Below are positions 8,766 to 17,999 of a stretch of 64,000 bases of DNA, in pieces. The notes under the pieces were generated by a model. It was not told where the DNA came from and did no database searches. It was given only the letters and a program-made list of their open reading frames with translations. Where the stretch lies: the NCBI GenBank assembly GCA_947492375.1, contig CANLMI010000005.1:1-64000 (forward strand), in the 5' to 3' direction. This stretch comes from an uncultured Kordiimonas sp. (lineage in GTDB: Bacteria > Pseudomonadota > Alphaproteobacteria > Sphingomonadales > Kordiimonadaceae). How positions within the stretch are numbered: the first letter of the stretch is position 1; every line of letters starts with the position of its first letter. Both the position numbers and the translations under genes were made by a program.

Positions 8766-8958
8766 AAGTTATATAAAGATGTTTTCCCAAGCAATAAATC
8801 CAGATTACCAGAACCTTAAAGACGTCAATTACCCATTAAATGATGATTTTGATGAACTTCCCTTTGTATCTGAAATCAACCAAAGCAATACAGAATCAAC
8901 AAGTAAAAATAAGAATAGTCAAATACTTGATCAAAAGCCAAAAATCAAAACATCCTGA
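8752..8958 (+). CDS. Small hypothetical protein overlapping the methyltransferase-like gene
   Basis: A frame of 68 residues begins with an ATG inside the last codons of the preceding gene (a second ATG is at 8779). It is acidic in the middle (LNDDFDELPFVSEINQ) and lysine-rich and low-complexity at the end. No family is recognised. The overlapping start is consistent with translational coupling. The 3' end coincides with the breakpoint of the vapC remnant, so the C-terminus may have been changed by that event. Confidence 0.4.
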   Translation: MLIPESYIKMFSQAINPDYQNLKDVNYPLNDDFDELPFVSEINQSNTESTSKNKNSQILDQKPKIKTS

Positions 8959-9208
8959 AGCCGCAGCCAACAAACTTTCAACCCTAAGCGCAAACTTTTC
9001 CATATTGAATTTCGATTTTAATGCTTCAATGCATGCTGCCCATATTCAGGCCCTTTTACAAAAACAGGGAAATATGCTTGGCCCAATGGATACACTTATT
9101 GCTGGGCATGCCCGCAGTTTGGGCTATGTGCTGGTGACCAATCTCCGGAATGAGTTTGCCCGTGTAAATGGTCTTATGGTTGAGGACTGGACCGAGGCTG
9201 CTACATAG
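8951..9208 (+). pseudogene. vapC toxin remnant (C-terminal PIN-domain half)
   Basis: The translation HAAHIQALLQKQGNMLGPMD, followed by TLIAGHARSLG, LVTNLRNEF and VNGLMVEDW, is the characteristic second half of a VapC PIN-domain ribonuclease. The N-terminal half, with the first catalytic Asp and the Glu of helix 3, is absent: the frame upstream of about 8950 is unrelated Lys/Gln-rich sequence that overlaps the previous small gene. There is no start codon or ribosome site of its own and no vapB antitoxin nearby. It is therefore a truncated relic of a toxin-antitoxin locus. Its end overlaps the convergent GntR gene by eight bases. Confidence 0.75.
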
Positions 9209-9839
9209 CCTCAAGAGAAAAGCTATCCAAAATATGGTTTCTATACAGGTCTAAAAATTTCGATTTATCCCCGTTTTCTAGCGCTTCAATTATTGCTTTA
9301 TGCTCCTCATAAGCATCAAGTGCCATCTCTTGTGTCACTGTACTATGCAAGCGATCAATGACTACATCACTGAATAATCCATTCAAAGTACGTGACAACG
9401 GACCAAGGCAAACCATTTCCCAAAACAAACGATGAAAGGCATGATTAAGTGTAATTGCATCGTCAAGATTACCGTTTTCAATAACACGAAATATATCGTC
9501 ATTAAAACCCTTGAGGCGAGATATTAAATCCTTATCACAGAGATCGAACATTTTGTCAGCCGCCCATAATTCAATCAATGCGCGGATCTGTAACCCCTGC
9601 TTAATTGCCCCCTCGTCATATTCAAGAATAACATATCCACCTGCGGTTTTGTCATCCAGTTCTTCAATATACCCATCAGTGAGTAATCGATTTAATACTG
9701 ATTTTGCAACAGTCCTACCACATTCAAAATCCCGGGCAATATTTCGCTCTGAAAGGATTTCACCAGAATATATTACCCCGTCCCGCAGTTTTTTTATAAA
9801 TTGCTGGTAAACAATATCTTGCTTGTTAGACGTATTCAT
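9201..9839 (-). CDS. GntR-family regulator with FCD domain
   Basis: About 212 residues. The N-terminal winged helix carries the GntR pattern: SERNIARDFECGRTVAKSVL then LLTDGYIEEL. The helical C-terminal region is an FCD ligand-binding domain, with DAITLNHAFHRLFW holding the usual Asp/His metal ligands and later EEHKAIIEAL. Such proteins are one-component repressors or activators that respond to small carboxylates. An ATG at 9848 is also possible, but GAAAG abuts it, whereas it stands nine bases before the ATG at 9839. No metabolic operon adjoins, so the target may be itself or the host. Confidence 0.8.
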   Translation of the reverse strand: MNTSNKQDIVYQQFIKKLRDGVIYSGEILSERNIARDFECGRTVAKSVLNRLLTDGYIEELDDKTAGGYVILEYDEGAIKQGLQIRALIELWAADKMFDLCDKDLISRLKGFNDDIFRVIENGNLDDAITLNHAFHRLFWEMVCLGPLSRTLNGLFSDVVIDRLHSTVTQEMALDAYEEHKAIIEALENGDKSKFLDLYRNHILDSFSLEAM

Positions 9840-9944
9840 AAAACCCATCTTTCAGTTTATTAATGACGATGACGATAAGCATCTTGCACTCAAGAAAATC
9901 TATTTCAAGGCCATATAAAAATAAAAAAATGCAACAAAAAAAAA

Positions 9945-9974
9945 GGTAAAAATCGCCTCCAATCGATTTTTACC
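9945..9974 (-). terminator. Strong intrinsic terminator for the small minus-strand gene
   Basis: GGTAAAAATCG (9945-9955) is perfectly inverted at 9964-9974, with an 8-nt loop. Read on the minus strand, the stem is followed by nine T residues. It fits the 71-residue gene ending at 10027. The rest of the 9849-10026 gap holds nothing else. Confidence 0.8.
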
Positions 9975-10026
9975 CTCATTAAAAACCATTAAAAAAATTC
10001 CCCATATTTTTCATGGTGACCCTCTT

Positions 10027-10242
10027 TTATTGCAAACGGTTAATTGCAGTTTCTATTCCTAAGGTTTCAATCTGTTTTGCCACAACAGCTAGTTTTCTGG
10101 TGTCCACTTCATCCCCTAAAACGTCAACAAAAACACCGCCATAATCCTTTGCAACAGCTTCTTTACGTTCAAGAATACGTTGTGAAAGTGCTTCCTGTTG
10201 TGCTTTCAACTCCGCCAAGGACTTTTTATTTGATCGCGCCAT
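10027..10242 (-). CDS. Small basic protein beside the transfer origin, possible mobilization accessory
   Basis: 71 residues. The N-terminal half is a charged helix with coiled-coil character (KKSLAELKAQQEALSQRI); the C-terminal part contains GGVFVDVLG and a second helix. AAAGGAG precedes the ATG and a near-perfect terminator follows the gene, so it is clearly expressed. Small proteins of this kind, with an LAELKAQQEAL-type helix, are often encoded next to oriT in alphaproteobacterial conjugative elements, divergent from the relaxase operon. That location is seen here, but the mobilization role is inferred from context. Confidence 0.7.
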   Translation of the reverse strand: MARSNKKSLAELKAQQEALSQRILERKEAVAKDYGGVFVDVLGDEVDTRKLAVVAKQIETLGIETAINRLQ

Positions 10243-10370
10243 TGTTTATCTCCTTTCTGTTCACCTTGTTTTCAAAAAAATATTTTTCGAAAACATTATC
10301 AATAGCGCACCCATGATGGAACGGGAATACGCAGTCGTCAAGACGCCAGCGAAAAGTAGGAACACACCTG

Positions 10371-10518
10371 ACGCACTAACTGCGTTATTCATTTTTTCTT
10401 TAAAAACAGTGGTTTATTGGATTTGAAAAATCAATGTCGGTAAACATACGTTTACTGCGTTTACGTTGTAATAATAAGTTACTGAAGTAAAAGCGTAAAC
10501 CCCGTATACGGGGTTTAC
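10371..10518. promoter_or_regulatory. Candidate oriT/operator: GTAAAC repeats and a 24-bp perfect palindrome
   Basis: The 372-nt divergent gap between the small minus-strand gene and the RHH-traD-traI operon holds five copies of GTAAAC or its complement (10440, 10450, 10459, 10495, 10513). The last two lie in a perfect 24-bp palindrome, half-site GTAAACCCCGTA, at 10495-10518. An ACGCA/TGCGT hairpin lies at 10371-10385. Position beside the relaxosome genes, with inverted repeats, is what an oriT and its RHH-protein operator look like. The nick site was not identified. Confidence 0.55.
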
Positions 10519-10592
10519 CATGACAAAATGTTTGCAAAAACCTCCACTTTATGACTTAATCATAAAGCCTTAAATTCTACCTCAACAGCAAG

Positions 10593-10613
10593 TGGCGTTT
10601 CACAGGAGCGCCA
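10593..10613 (+). promoter_or_regulatory. Ribosome site held in a small hairpin
   Basis: TGGCG (10593-10597) and CGCCA (10609-10613) can pair, leaving the AGGAG (10604-10608) of the RHH gene in the loop one base before the start codon. This may tune translation of the operon's first gene. Confidence 0.35.
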
Positions 10614-10614
10614 A

Positions 10615-10959
10615 ATGCATGTACCCCTTTCGAGTAGAGTTCTACCCGAAGAGAAAGTCCAGTTTGAACGTCTTTGCGAAGATGCAGGCACGAACGTTTC
10701 TGCCGTCATTCGTACCCTTATAAGACACATTATTGAAGCTGGTAAAGTCCCCGACATGCAAGGCATTACAGCCAACCCAGAGAGCTTGCGGCTTCTTCTG
10801 GATGTGCATTTTCTCGTCCGACACCTCTCAGATACAATGGACCCAAAAGCAACCCTTCACGTCCTTTCGCAATCCAGTCGCGCTTTTGAAAAAGGAACGT
10901 CAACCACACCTACTTCTGCCGCACCCACTTCTGGCACCCCTACTTCTGAAGGATATTAA
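10615..10959 (+). CDS. Ribbon-helix-helix relaxosome accessory protein
   Basis: 114 residues. The N-terminal ~45 residues, LSSRVLPEEKVQFERLCEDA then NVSAVIRTLIRHIIEAG, form a ribbon-helix-helix DNA-binding motif: a beta strand followed by two helices. The middle is a leucine-rich helical region suited to oligomerisation. The end is a low-complexity tail of three TPTS/APTS units coded by short tandem repeats. Gene order (RHH, traD, traI) matches conjugative systems where such a protein binds oriT, helps TraI and represses its own operon. The GTAAAC repeats just upstream are plausible binding sites. Role inferred from fold and position. Confidence 0.75.
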   Translation: MHVPLSSRVLPEEKVQFERLCEDAGTNVSAVIRTLIRHIIEAGKVPDMQGITANPESLRLLLDVHFLVRHLSDTMDPKATLHVLSQSSRAFEKGTSTTPTSAAPTSGTPTSEGY

Positions 10960-10960
10960 A

Positions 10961-12994
10961 ATGGCAAGCTATCTTAAAACCCCTCTATCAACATGGATAC
11001 GCGGCGCTCAAACAACGATCCATGAATATCAGATGATGTGGCAGTCATTATGGCAAACCGTTCTTGCAACCATTGTCATTATTTTTGGATTTGCCTTCTG
11101 GGAAACATGGGTTGAGACAACAGAGTTTGAACGCTATAAAATCTATAAATGGACAGAAGCCAGCTTTAAACTATCATTTGGCGGGAAGCCTCAACCAGTT
11201 AAGTTCGAAGCCGAAGATGGCACAGTGTATTTTTTCGATCCGCTGAAATATGCCAAATCCGATATTGCAACTGAAGCCCTAAACAAAGCCATGAATGCTG
11301 CCATGAAAGGGGGTATTGTCGGTCTTAGTATAGGGTCGATCATCATTGTTCTTGTCCTTGGGTTTTTCTACTTACAGGGCAAACAACAATCTGAAGACTT
11401 CCATGTTCGAGGGGCAAAGGTTGGTACCCCCAAAGATCTTATTACAGCTTTGGAAAAACGGGGTAAAAAAGGTGTTATCTCTCTTGGCGGCATCCGTCTA
11501 ACCCATGATCTTGAACCAAAATCCATAGCGCTCATTGGTGCACCCCGAACCGGTAAATCATTTCAAATCACCCAGGTTCTTCAGGAGATAAGAGCAGCAA
11601 AAAAAAGGGTAATCCTATTTGATTATGGTGCCAACTTTACGGAACTTTTTTACCGCGAAGGCGTAGATATCATTTTAAACCCGGCTGATGAACGATCTGC
11701 CGAATGGCGCCCATGGTACGATAATCTGGAACCTGCCCATTTTGAACAACAAGCCGCAAGCCTGATACCAGATACAAAAGGGGGTGATGAATTCTGGACC
11801 AAAGCCGCCCGATCAGTCTATGTCGCTATCACTCGAAAACTGTCAACAATGTACAGTAATCCCTCGCTCGAAGACTTGCTCTACTGGGGCCTTCAGGCTC
11901 AACCAGAAAATGTCATCTCTTTCCTGAAAGGTACAGAAGCAGCAGCCAGTCTTGGAAAAGATAAAACCGCTGCCTCCATTATGAGCCATCTGGCAACATA
12001 CCTTAAAACATTTAATTATCTGAGAACAGAAGGTACGCCCTTTTCCATTCGTGAATGGGTTGAAAATGAGGAAAATGATGGTTGGTTGATCATCAGTACC
12101 CGCGCCGATCAAATGGATGCTGTGCGTCCTTTAATCTCTATGTGGGTTGATATCGCAACATCCGCTATTCTCTCAATGCGCCCTGACCGTGAGCGTCGGC
12201 TTTGGTATATCTTTGATGAATTACCCACGCTTCATGTTCTCCCATCCTTGATAACAACTTTAACAAACGCCCCGAAATTTGGTGGATGTGGAATCCTCGG
12301 TTACCAGTCTCATACCCTCCTTCAACAACGATGGGGCGAAGACGGTGCAAACGCAATAACAGGCGCATGCGCAGTTCATTGTATTTTCCGCGCCCAGGAT
12401 AACCCAACAGCAAAATGGGCTGAAGAAGATATCGGCGAAGCCGAAGTTGCACAAACAAATGAAGGCATCAGTTACGGCGTCAATACTATCCGGGATGGAA
12501 AGACAACTAATGTTAACAGGACAACAACTAAAATCGTTCTCGCCAGCGAAATCAAAAATCTGGCCGATTTGCAATTCTTTTTAAATATAGGGTCTGGCCT
12601 TCCCGTTGTCCCCCTCCAACTACGTTATAAATCCTATCCGACAATCGCTGAGGCCTTCATACCAAGGCAAAGCGATAAACTGGTTATATCGGCTTCTTAT
12701 GAACCTGACCACCTTTGTGATTACCAGCAAGAAGAACCACCAACTGATGAACATATGGGACAAGATATGGGCAGCATTCCCACTCAATCAGGTTTTGATT
12801 TTGAAACAAGTGAAGCCTGCGATGTGCGCCCCAATAATTTTGCTGAAACACTTTTAAGAGGGCAAAATAAAAACCCTGAAGGGAAAACATCACTCCTAAG
12901 CGAAATGGAAAAAGCCGAAGCTCGCGAAAAAGAATTCTTAGCTAATTTACGCTCAAAACCAGTATCCCATACCAATTCGCAGAGTTCTGAATAA
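10961..12994 (+). CDS. traD: Type IV coupling protein TraD
   Basis: 677 residues. Two N-terminal membrane segments (about residues 31-47 and 112-133) flank a periplasmic loop. The cytoplasmic ATPase carries Walker A GAPRTGKS near residue 195 and Walker B LWYIFDELPTL near 412, with GILGYQSHTLLQQRWG beyond. This is the VirD4/TraD family that recruits the relaxase-DNA complex to the secretion channel. The tail after ~570 is acidic and poorly conserved. The ATG at 10961 is chosen because GAAGG stands eight bases before it. The stop codon overlaps the traI start by one base (TAATG). Confidence 0.93.
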   Translation: MASYLKTPLSTWIRGAQTTIHEYQMMWQSLWQTVLATIVIIFGFAFWETWVETTEFERYKIYKWTEASFKLSFGGKPQPVKFEAEDGTVYFFDPLKYAKSDIATEALNKAMNAAMKGGIVGLSIGSIIIVLVLGFFYLQGKQQSEDFHVRGAKVGTPKDLITALEKRGKKGVISLGGIRLTHDLEPKSIALIGAPRTGKSFQITQVLQEIRAAKKRVILFDYGANFTELFYREGVDIILNPADERSAEWRPWYDNLEPAHFEQQAASLIPDTKGGDEFWTKAARSVYVAITRKLSTMYSNPSLEDLLYWGLQAQPENVISFLKGTEAAASLGKDKTAASIMSHLATYLKTFNYLRTEGTPFSIREWVENEENDGWLIISTRADQMDAVRPLISMWVDIATSAILSMRPDRERRLWYIFDELPTLHVLPSLITTLTNAPKFGGCGILGYQSHTLLQQRWGEDGANAITGACAVHCIFRAQDNPTAKWAEEDIGEAEVAQTNEGISYGVNTIRDGKTTNVNRTTTKIVLASEIKNLADLQFFLNIGSGLPVVPLQLRYKSYPTIAEAFIPRQSDKLVISASYEPDHLCDYQQEEPPTDEHMGQDMGSIPTQSGFDFETSEACDVRPNNFAETLLRGQNKNPEGKTSLLSEMEKAEAREKEFLANLRSKPVSHTNSQSSE

Positions 12995-15879
12995 TGCTCT
13001 CGATAGGGGTTATTAAAAGCGGCCCTGGTGCAGCCGCAAAATATTATACGGTTGGTGACTATTATTCCAAAGATGGTGATGAACCGTCAGCGTGGACAGG
13101 CCAAGGAGCAGCAAAACTAGGATTAAACGGCCCAGTAGATACAGAATCGCTTACTAAAGTCCTCCAAGGCACTATTGTCGGTAAAGACGACAGAGGTTGG
13201 GGCGACCATAATCATAGACCCGGTTGGGATTTAACATTTAGCGCACCAAAAAGTGTCAGTATCCTTGCTATTATTGGAGGTGATAAAAGGCTTATAGAAG
13301 CCCATGAAAAAGCAGTAGATTCCGCGGTAAAGTTTCTTGAGAAAAACACACACGTCCGAGAACGTAAGCCTGACGGAACAATTGATTATAAAAAAACCGG
13401 CAATTTGGTATCCGCTAAATTCACCGAATTTTTCTCTCGGTCCCTTGATCCACAACTTCATACCCATGTTCCAACAGCCAACATGACATGGGATGAAGAT
13501 CGACAACAATGGTATTCAATCGATAGTAAAGCCTTCTTCACTTTAAAAATGGCAGCAGGTCAAATTTACCGTAATAGTCTGGCAAAAGATATCCGTGGCT
13601 TGCCTTATGAAATTACCGATAATAAAGAAACAGGCCTTTTTGAAATCAAAGGTATTCCTGAAGCCCTTATTGAAGAAACATCACAGGCTCGGGCAAAAAT
13701 CGAAAAACTAGCAGCAGAAAAAGACTGGAAAACAGCAAGAGAATTCGCAAAAGCAGCCCTCCTTACCCGCGACAACAAAAGTAAAACCAATCATCAGGAT
13801 GTTGTCACCAGTCTAAAAACCCGGGCACAAAAATATCAATCAGAATTAAATTCATTAATCCATCAAAGTAAAATTGAACGCGCACCAAAAGACGCGGTAC
13901 CCATCCTTGAAAAATCAGCAGACAAAGCAGCCTCACACGGGATCTCTCATCTGACCAGTAGGGAAGCCGTAATTGAACATGGCCATGTCATACAAGAAGC
14001 CCTTAAAGTTTCAATTGGTAGCCTCACAATCGATGATATTGAAGCCGCCTTAGACCGAAAAACCAAGGAAGGTCTATATATAGAAACAAGCGAGCATTCC
14101 GGTCCCAAGCATATATATAACGGCAGAACAACAAATAACTCGATTGGTTGGGAAAAACGTCTGCAAGCAGCCATCACCACCGTTCGGAATCAGGTAAGGC
14201 CTTTGGCAAACTCGGATAAGGTTCATGATTATCTTTCAACAAGCCATTTCACGGACGAGCAAAAAACAGCAATTAAACTGGCAACAAGAACATCGGATCG
14301 AGCGATTGCTATCGCAGGCGTAGCCGGTGCGGGTAAGTCATTTCTTGTCCGGGCTATCAAGGAACTAGCCCCGACACGGAATTATCTTGCAATCGCCCCT
14401 ACAGCAACTGCTGCAGTCGATCTTGGTGAAAGTGCAAAAATAAACTCGAAAACAATAACCTCTTTTCTCCAAACCGGCGGCCACAGTGTCAGCAGAAATT
14501 CTGTCCTCTTTGTAGACGAATCCTCAATGGCTACCACACGCCAGATTGTGAGGCTTTTAGATATTGCGAACCAGAAAAAAGCCAGAGTTGTTTTTCTTGG
14601 AGACACAAAACAATTTGATGCAATTGAACAAGGAAAACCTTTTGCTCTTATGCAACAAATGGGTCTACGAAATAACTTTCTGTCGCATTCCTACCGACAA
14701 AAAAATCCAACCATTTGCGACCTGGTGGCAACTGCCAGACAAGGAAATATAAAAGAAGTATTTTCCCTCCTCGGCAATAGGCTGGAAGAACATGATGACC
14801 AGATAATCGCCAGCTATGTAGCGCAGTCCTGGCTTGCAAACAGTAACCGTGACAAAATTCAAATCGCTGCTTTAGAAAATAACAGCCGCATAGCCATCAA
14901 TCAGGAAATCAGAGAAGCGCTCCAAAGTGAAGGCAAGCTCGGAAATGAAAATATCAATTTTGAAGTTCTTTCAAGCAAAGCTCACACCCAGGCACAACTT
15001 AGTATCGCTGACTATTATAAAAAAGGCGATACTGTAGTTTTCCATCTCGGACAAAAACGACACAAAATCGATAAGGGCACCGAGTTTGAAGTCCTTTCAA
15101 AGAAGAAAAACAAGGTTGAACTTAAAGATAAAAAATCAGGAAAAACCCTTCTTTTTGATCCCAAACGTGACGGTAAAAAAGGGATTAACCTTTATAACAG
15201 CCAAACCCGTCAACTTTCCAAACATGATAAAATACAGTGGCGTCAAAACCACCCCGGCCGAAAGGATATTAAAAACGGTCACACAGGAAAAATATTATGG
15301 GTTAAAGGCACAAAAGCGAAAATTCAATTCGATCATGGTACCACGGCCACTCTTAACCTTAAGGACAATAAATATTGGGATCATGCCTACGCTATAACCA
15401 GCTTCAAACAACAAGGGAAAACCACTCCAATCAACTGGATCGTAGCCAATACCCAAAAAGCCGGCGAGATAAATCAAAAATCACTCTATGTAAGTCTTAC
15501 CCGTGCCGAGCGGTCCGTTAAGGTTTTTACCGATGATGCCAAACGACTGAAATCCTCATTGGAGCAAAATCCAGGTGGTAAAACATCATCACTTGAAGCA
15601 ACTGGTGTTAAGACAGAACAGACACCTCCCCCGGAAGAGCCGGAAAAAGACAGCAAGATTACCAAATTTATTGACAAACTACCCCAAGCCGTGCGGTCGC
15701 CAATCTTCGATGCAATAGATGCAGTACGTGATTTTGAGCGAACAAACCATCTTCATAAACACGGCCATATTCAAACAAACAGTGATCATAATAAACACGA
15801 AACCCAGCCAGAAAAAACGGCTGAAAAAGCGGGAGCATCCCCACAACATGACAAAGATCAAATCGAGCATGAAAGATAA
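12994..15879 (+). CDS. traI: MOBF conjugative relaxase-helicase TraI
   Basis: 961 residues. The N-terminal TrwC-type relaxase has paired tyrosines (YY at 17-18 and 23-24) and the metal motif FSRSLDPQLHTHVP, with His156 and His158. The position of the first His ligand in other MOBF relaxases is a Glu here (Glu145). A RecD2/TraI-like superfamily 1 helicase follows, with Walker A AGVAGAGKSF near residue 443 and LFVDESSMA near 505. The C-terminal ~100 residues are charged and low in complexity. It nicks oriT, stays bound to the 5' end and unwinds the strand for transfer through TraD. At 961 residues it is shorter than F TraI and lacks the second, vestigial helicase. Confidence 0.93.
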   Translation: MLSIGVIKSGPGAAAKYYTVGDYYSKDGDEPSAWTGQGAAKLGLNGPVDTESLTKVLQGTIVGKDDRGWGDHNHRPGWDLTFSAPKSVSILAIIGGDKRLIEAHEKAVDSAVKFLEKNTHVRERKPDGTIDYKKTGNLVSAKFTEFFSRSLDPQLHTHVPTANMTWDEDRQQWYSIDSKAFFTLKMAAGQIYRNSLAKDIRGLPYEITDNKETGLFEIKGIPEALIEETSQARAKIEKLAAEKDWKTAREFAKAALLTRDNKSKTNHQDVVTSLKTRAQKYQSELNSLIHQSKIERAPKDAVPILEKSADKAASHGISHLTSREAVIEHGHVIQEALKVSIGSLTIDDIEAALDRKTKEGLYIETSEHSGPKHIYNGRTTNNSIGWEKRLQAAITTVRNQVRPLANSDKVHDYLSTSHFTDEQKTAIKLATRTSDRAIAIAGVAGAGKSFLVRAIKELAPTRNYLAIAPTATAAVDLGESAKINSKTITSFLQTGGHSVSRNSVLFVDESSMATTRQIVRLLDIANQKKARVVFLGDTKQFDAIEQGKPFALMQQMGLRNNFLSHSYRQKNPTICDLVATARQGNIKEVFSLLGNRLEEHDDQIIASYVAQSWLANSNRDKIQIAALENNSRIAINQEIREALQSEGKLGNENINFEVLSSKAHTQAQLSIADYYKKGDTVVFHLGQKRHKIDKGTEFEVLSKKKNKVELKDKKSGKTLLFDPKRDGKKGINLYNSQTRQLSKHDKIQWRQNHPGRKDIKNGHTGKILWVKGTKAKIQFDHGTTATLNLKDNKYWDHAYAITSFKQQGKTTPINWIVANTQKAGEINQKSLYVSLTRAERSVKVFTDDAKRLKSSLEQNPGGKTSSLEATGVKTEQTPPPEEPEKDSKITKFIDKLPQAVRSPIFDAIDAVRDFERTNHLHKHGHIQTNSDHNKHETQPEKTAEKAGASPQHDKDQIEHER

Positions 15880-15882
15880 GGT

Positions 15883-16128
15883 ATGAGACATTTCCACGGA
15901 TGGCTTGAAAACCCAGAATCGAACAAAAGTTATTTCATCGGTCGCTATGGCTCGATGGAACAACTCAGTGAGGACCGCAATAAAAGAGCGGAAACCCGGG
16001 CATTAAAAGAAGCCCTAAAAACCAAGCAAATCAAAATAGATGTTTTTGTTTCTTCTGGCGGGCCTTTGATGTCTGCCATCAAAACCAACACGGAAAGGGC
16101 CAACCATCATGACCACCCAATCAAATAA
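15883..16128 (+). CDS. Small hypothetical protein in the traI operon
   Basis: 81 residues, soluble, rich in charged residues (QLSEDRNKRAETRALKEALKTKQ forms a likely helix). No family recognised. It begins three bases after the traI stop codon and ends 20 bases inside sppA, so it is cotranscribed and probably translationally coupled to both. The GAAAGATAAGG purine tract before the ATG can serve as the ribosome site. Confidence 0.6.
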   Translation: MRHFHGWLENPESNKSYFIGRYGSMEQLSEDRNKRAETRALKEALKTKQIKIDVFVSSGGPLMSAIKTNTERANHHDHPIK

Positions 16129-17995
16129 TAATACCAACAAAATAAACCTCAACTTCCGACAACGGATGAAAGCAGGGTGTAAATCGTTTGGCAAAGGCCT
16201 TCTGGGCTTTTTTGGAAACAGCCTAAGATCACTCGTGATTATAATGGTGCTTGGCTATATAGGGCTTCAGTTCGCTTTTCCGACCACACAAGTAAAAGAT
16301 GACACAACTCTCTTCGTTAATCTCAACAGGCCTATAACAGAATGGTCAAACTTCGACGGCACCCCTTCTCTGGAAGAATTTGCCTCACCCCCAACCTTAA
16401 GCGCTAATATCATAACCGATGCTCTCAACAGGGCAGCTATGAATAATAAAATCAGCCGTGTCATCCTAAATCTGGACGGTATGCATACAACAGATCTTGG
16501 TATTGTTTATCGATTATCGAATTCGATCCTTAACCTTAAAAATGCTGGTATTGAGGTCATAGCGCATGCCACCAATTATTCAAATGCTAACTATCTCCTT
16601 GCAAGTCATGCCAGTAAAGTACTCATGAGCGATGTTGGCCAATTCGATGTCGGAAGTTTCAGATCCACATTTCTCTACTATGAAGAATTATTTGACCGAT
16701 ACGGCGTTGAAATCGTAACCGGACAGGCTGGAAAATATAAATCAGCAATCGAACCCTTTACCCGGCGAGATATGTCTGAAGACAGCCGCGAAGCATTAAA
16801 AATGGTTCTTGATGATCAATTTGATATTTATATTAACGAAGTCGCAGCAAATAGACCAAGTGATGTAAATTCACTTAAAGATACGATTATAAATTGGCCT
16901 TCACATCTTGGTGCCAATTCAATAACAGCCGCCGAGCTTGCAGAGTCTACCGGTCTCATCGATGACGTTGTTACCATGCCAGAATTCATGGCTCTCAGTT
17001 TTGGAAACGTTCAAGACAATGAAAAAATTGAAGTGCTAACCCTTGAACAATTTATTAAGTCCAAAAGGGAAGATCTATGTGCGCTTCATACCAATAGTAA
17101 AAAAGCTGCAAACAGACCAACAATAGCTGTCCTGACCCTCGAGGGTGAAATTAAAAGCGGTGTAACTACAACAACAAGTATTGGTAGCAGAACAGTCGTC
17201 TCACAAATAGAGGGCCTTGCTCGTCACCCTGCCCTTAAAGCGCTTGTCCTACGTATAAACAGTCCGGGAGGCGATGCTCAAGCTTCAGAACATATTCGAG
17301 CTGAAATAGAAAACCTCAAAAAGACGCTTAATATTCCCGTCATTGTCTCAATGGGTGCCACAGCCGCATCCGGGGGTTACTGGATATCAGTTGCGGGTGA
17401 TAAGATATATGCCGAACCTGCTACCATTACTGGCTCAATTGGGGCTTTTTCCCTGCGTGTATCAGCGGCACCAACCCTCAATTCTTTTGGCATTTCCACA
17501 GATAGCGTATGGTCCGGCCGTGCGCCCCTTGCTGGTTCATTACTGGAACCGGTCTCAAATGAAGAACCAGACTTTATTCAGGCTATTACCGATCAGACCT
17601 ATGGTGCATTTCTGGATATAATTCACCTATCGAGAAATATGGAAATTGAAAAATTAGAAAAAATAGCTCAGGGACGAATATGGTCGAGTTCTCAAGCGCT
17701 TGAACATGGTCTTATTGATGAAATTGGCTCTCTAAAAGACGCCCTTAATCACGCGGCCGAACTTTCAGGAATTCATTCATCCTGTAACCAGGTCTCGCTT
17801 CATCCCTCAAACCGTGCTTCTTTGATGAAGGCATTCATTCCAAATGTAACTGCTTCACTTACAGAAAGCCTGCAAATGCCCGCGCAAAACCTGATAGATA
17901 ATCGTGCCTTAAGTGAAATCCAGTATCTATCCGAATTAACAAATGCTGGCATTCACAAAGTTCAGGCTTTCTGTACAGCATGCAAAATTAAGTAA
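16109..17995 (+). CDS. sppA: Signal peptide peptidase SppA (67K type)
   Basis: 628 residues: a short cytoplasmic N-terminus, one membrane anchor (SLVIIMVLGYIGLQFAF, about residues 45-61) and two S49 peptidase domains in tandem, as in E. coli SppA. The catalytic Ser lies in GATAASGGYWIS near residue 421, and the general-base Lys in TGQAGKYKSAIEPF near 211. SppA degrades cleaved signal peptides in the membrane. Here it sits inside the DNA-processing operon, overlapping the small gene upstream and followed four bases later by the CFI-box gene. A plasmid copy might process pilin signal peptides or Tra precursors, but this is inference. Confidence 0.92.
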   Translation: MTTQSNNNTNKINLNFRQRMKAGCKSFGKGLLGFFGNSLRSLVIIMVLGYIGLQFAFPTTQVKDDTTLFVNLNRPITEWSNFDGTPSLEEFASPPTLSANIITDALNRAAMNNKISRVILNLDGMHTTDLGIVYRLSNSILNLKNAGIEVIAHATNYSNANYLLASHASKVLMSDVGQFDVGSFRSTFLYYEELFDRYGVEIVTGQAGKYKSAIEPFTRRDMSEDSREALKMVLDDQFDIYINEVAANRPSDVNSLKDTIINWPSHLGANSITAAELAESTGLIDDVVTMPEFMALSFGNVQDNEKIEVLTLEQFIKSKREDLCALHTNSKKAANRPTIAVLTLEGEIKSGVTTTTSIGSRTVVSQIEGLARHPALKALVLRINSPGGDAQASEHIRAEIENLKKTLNIPVIVSMGATAASGGYWISVAGDKIYAEPATITGSIGAFSLRVSAAPTLNSFGISTDSVWSGRAPLAGSLLEPVSNEEPDFIQAITDQTYGAFLDIIHLSRNMEIEKLEKIAQGRIWSSSQALEHGLIDEIGSLKDALNHAAELSGIHSSCNQVSLHPSNRASLMKAFIPNVTASLTESLQMPAQNLIDNRALSEIQYLSELTNAGIHKVQAFCTACKIK

Positions 17996-17999
17996 TTTC

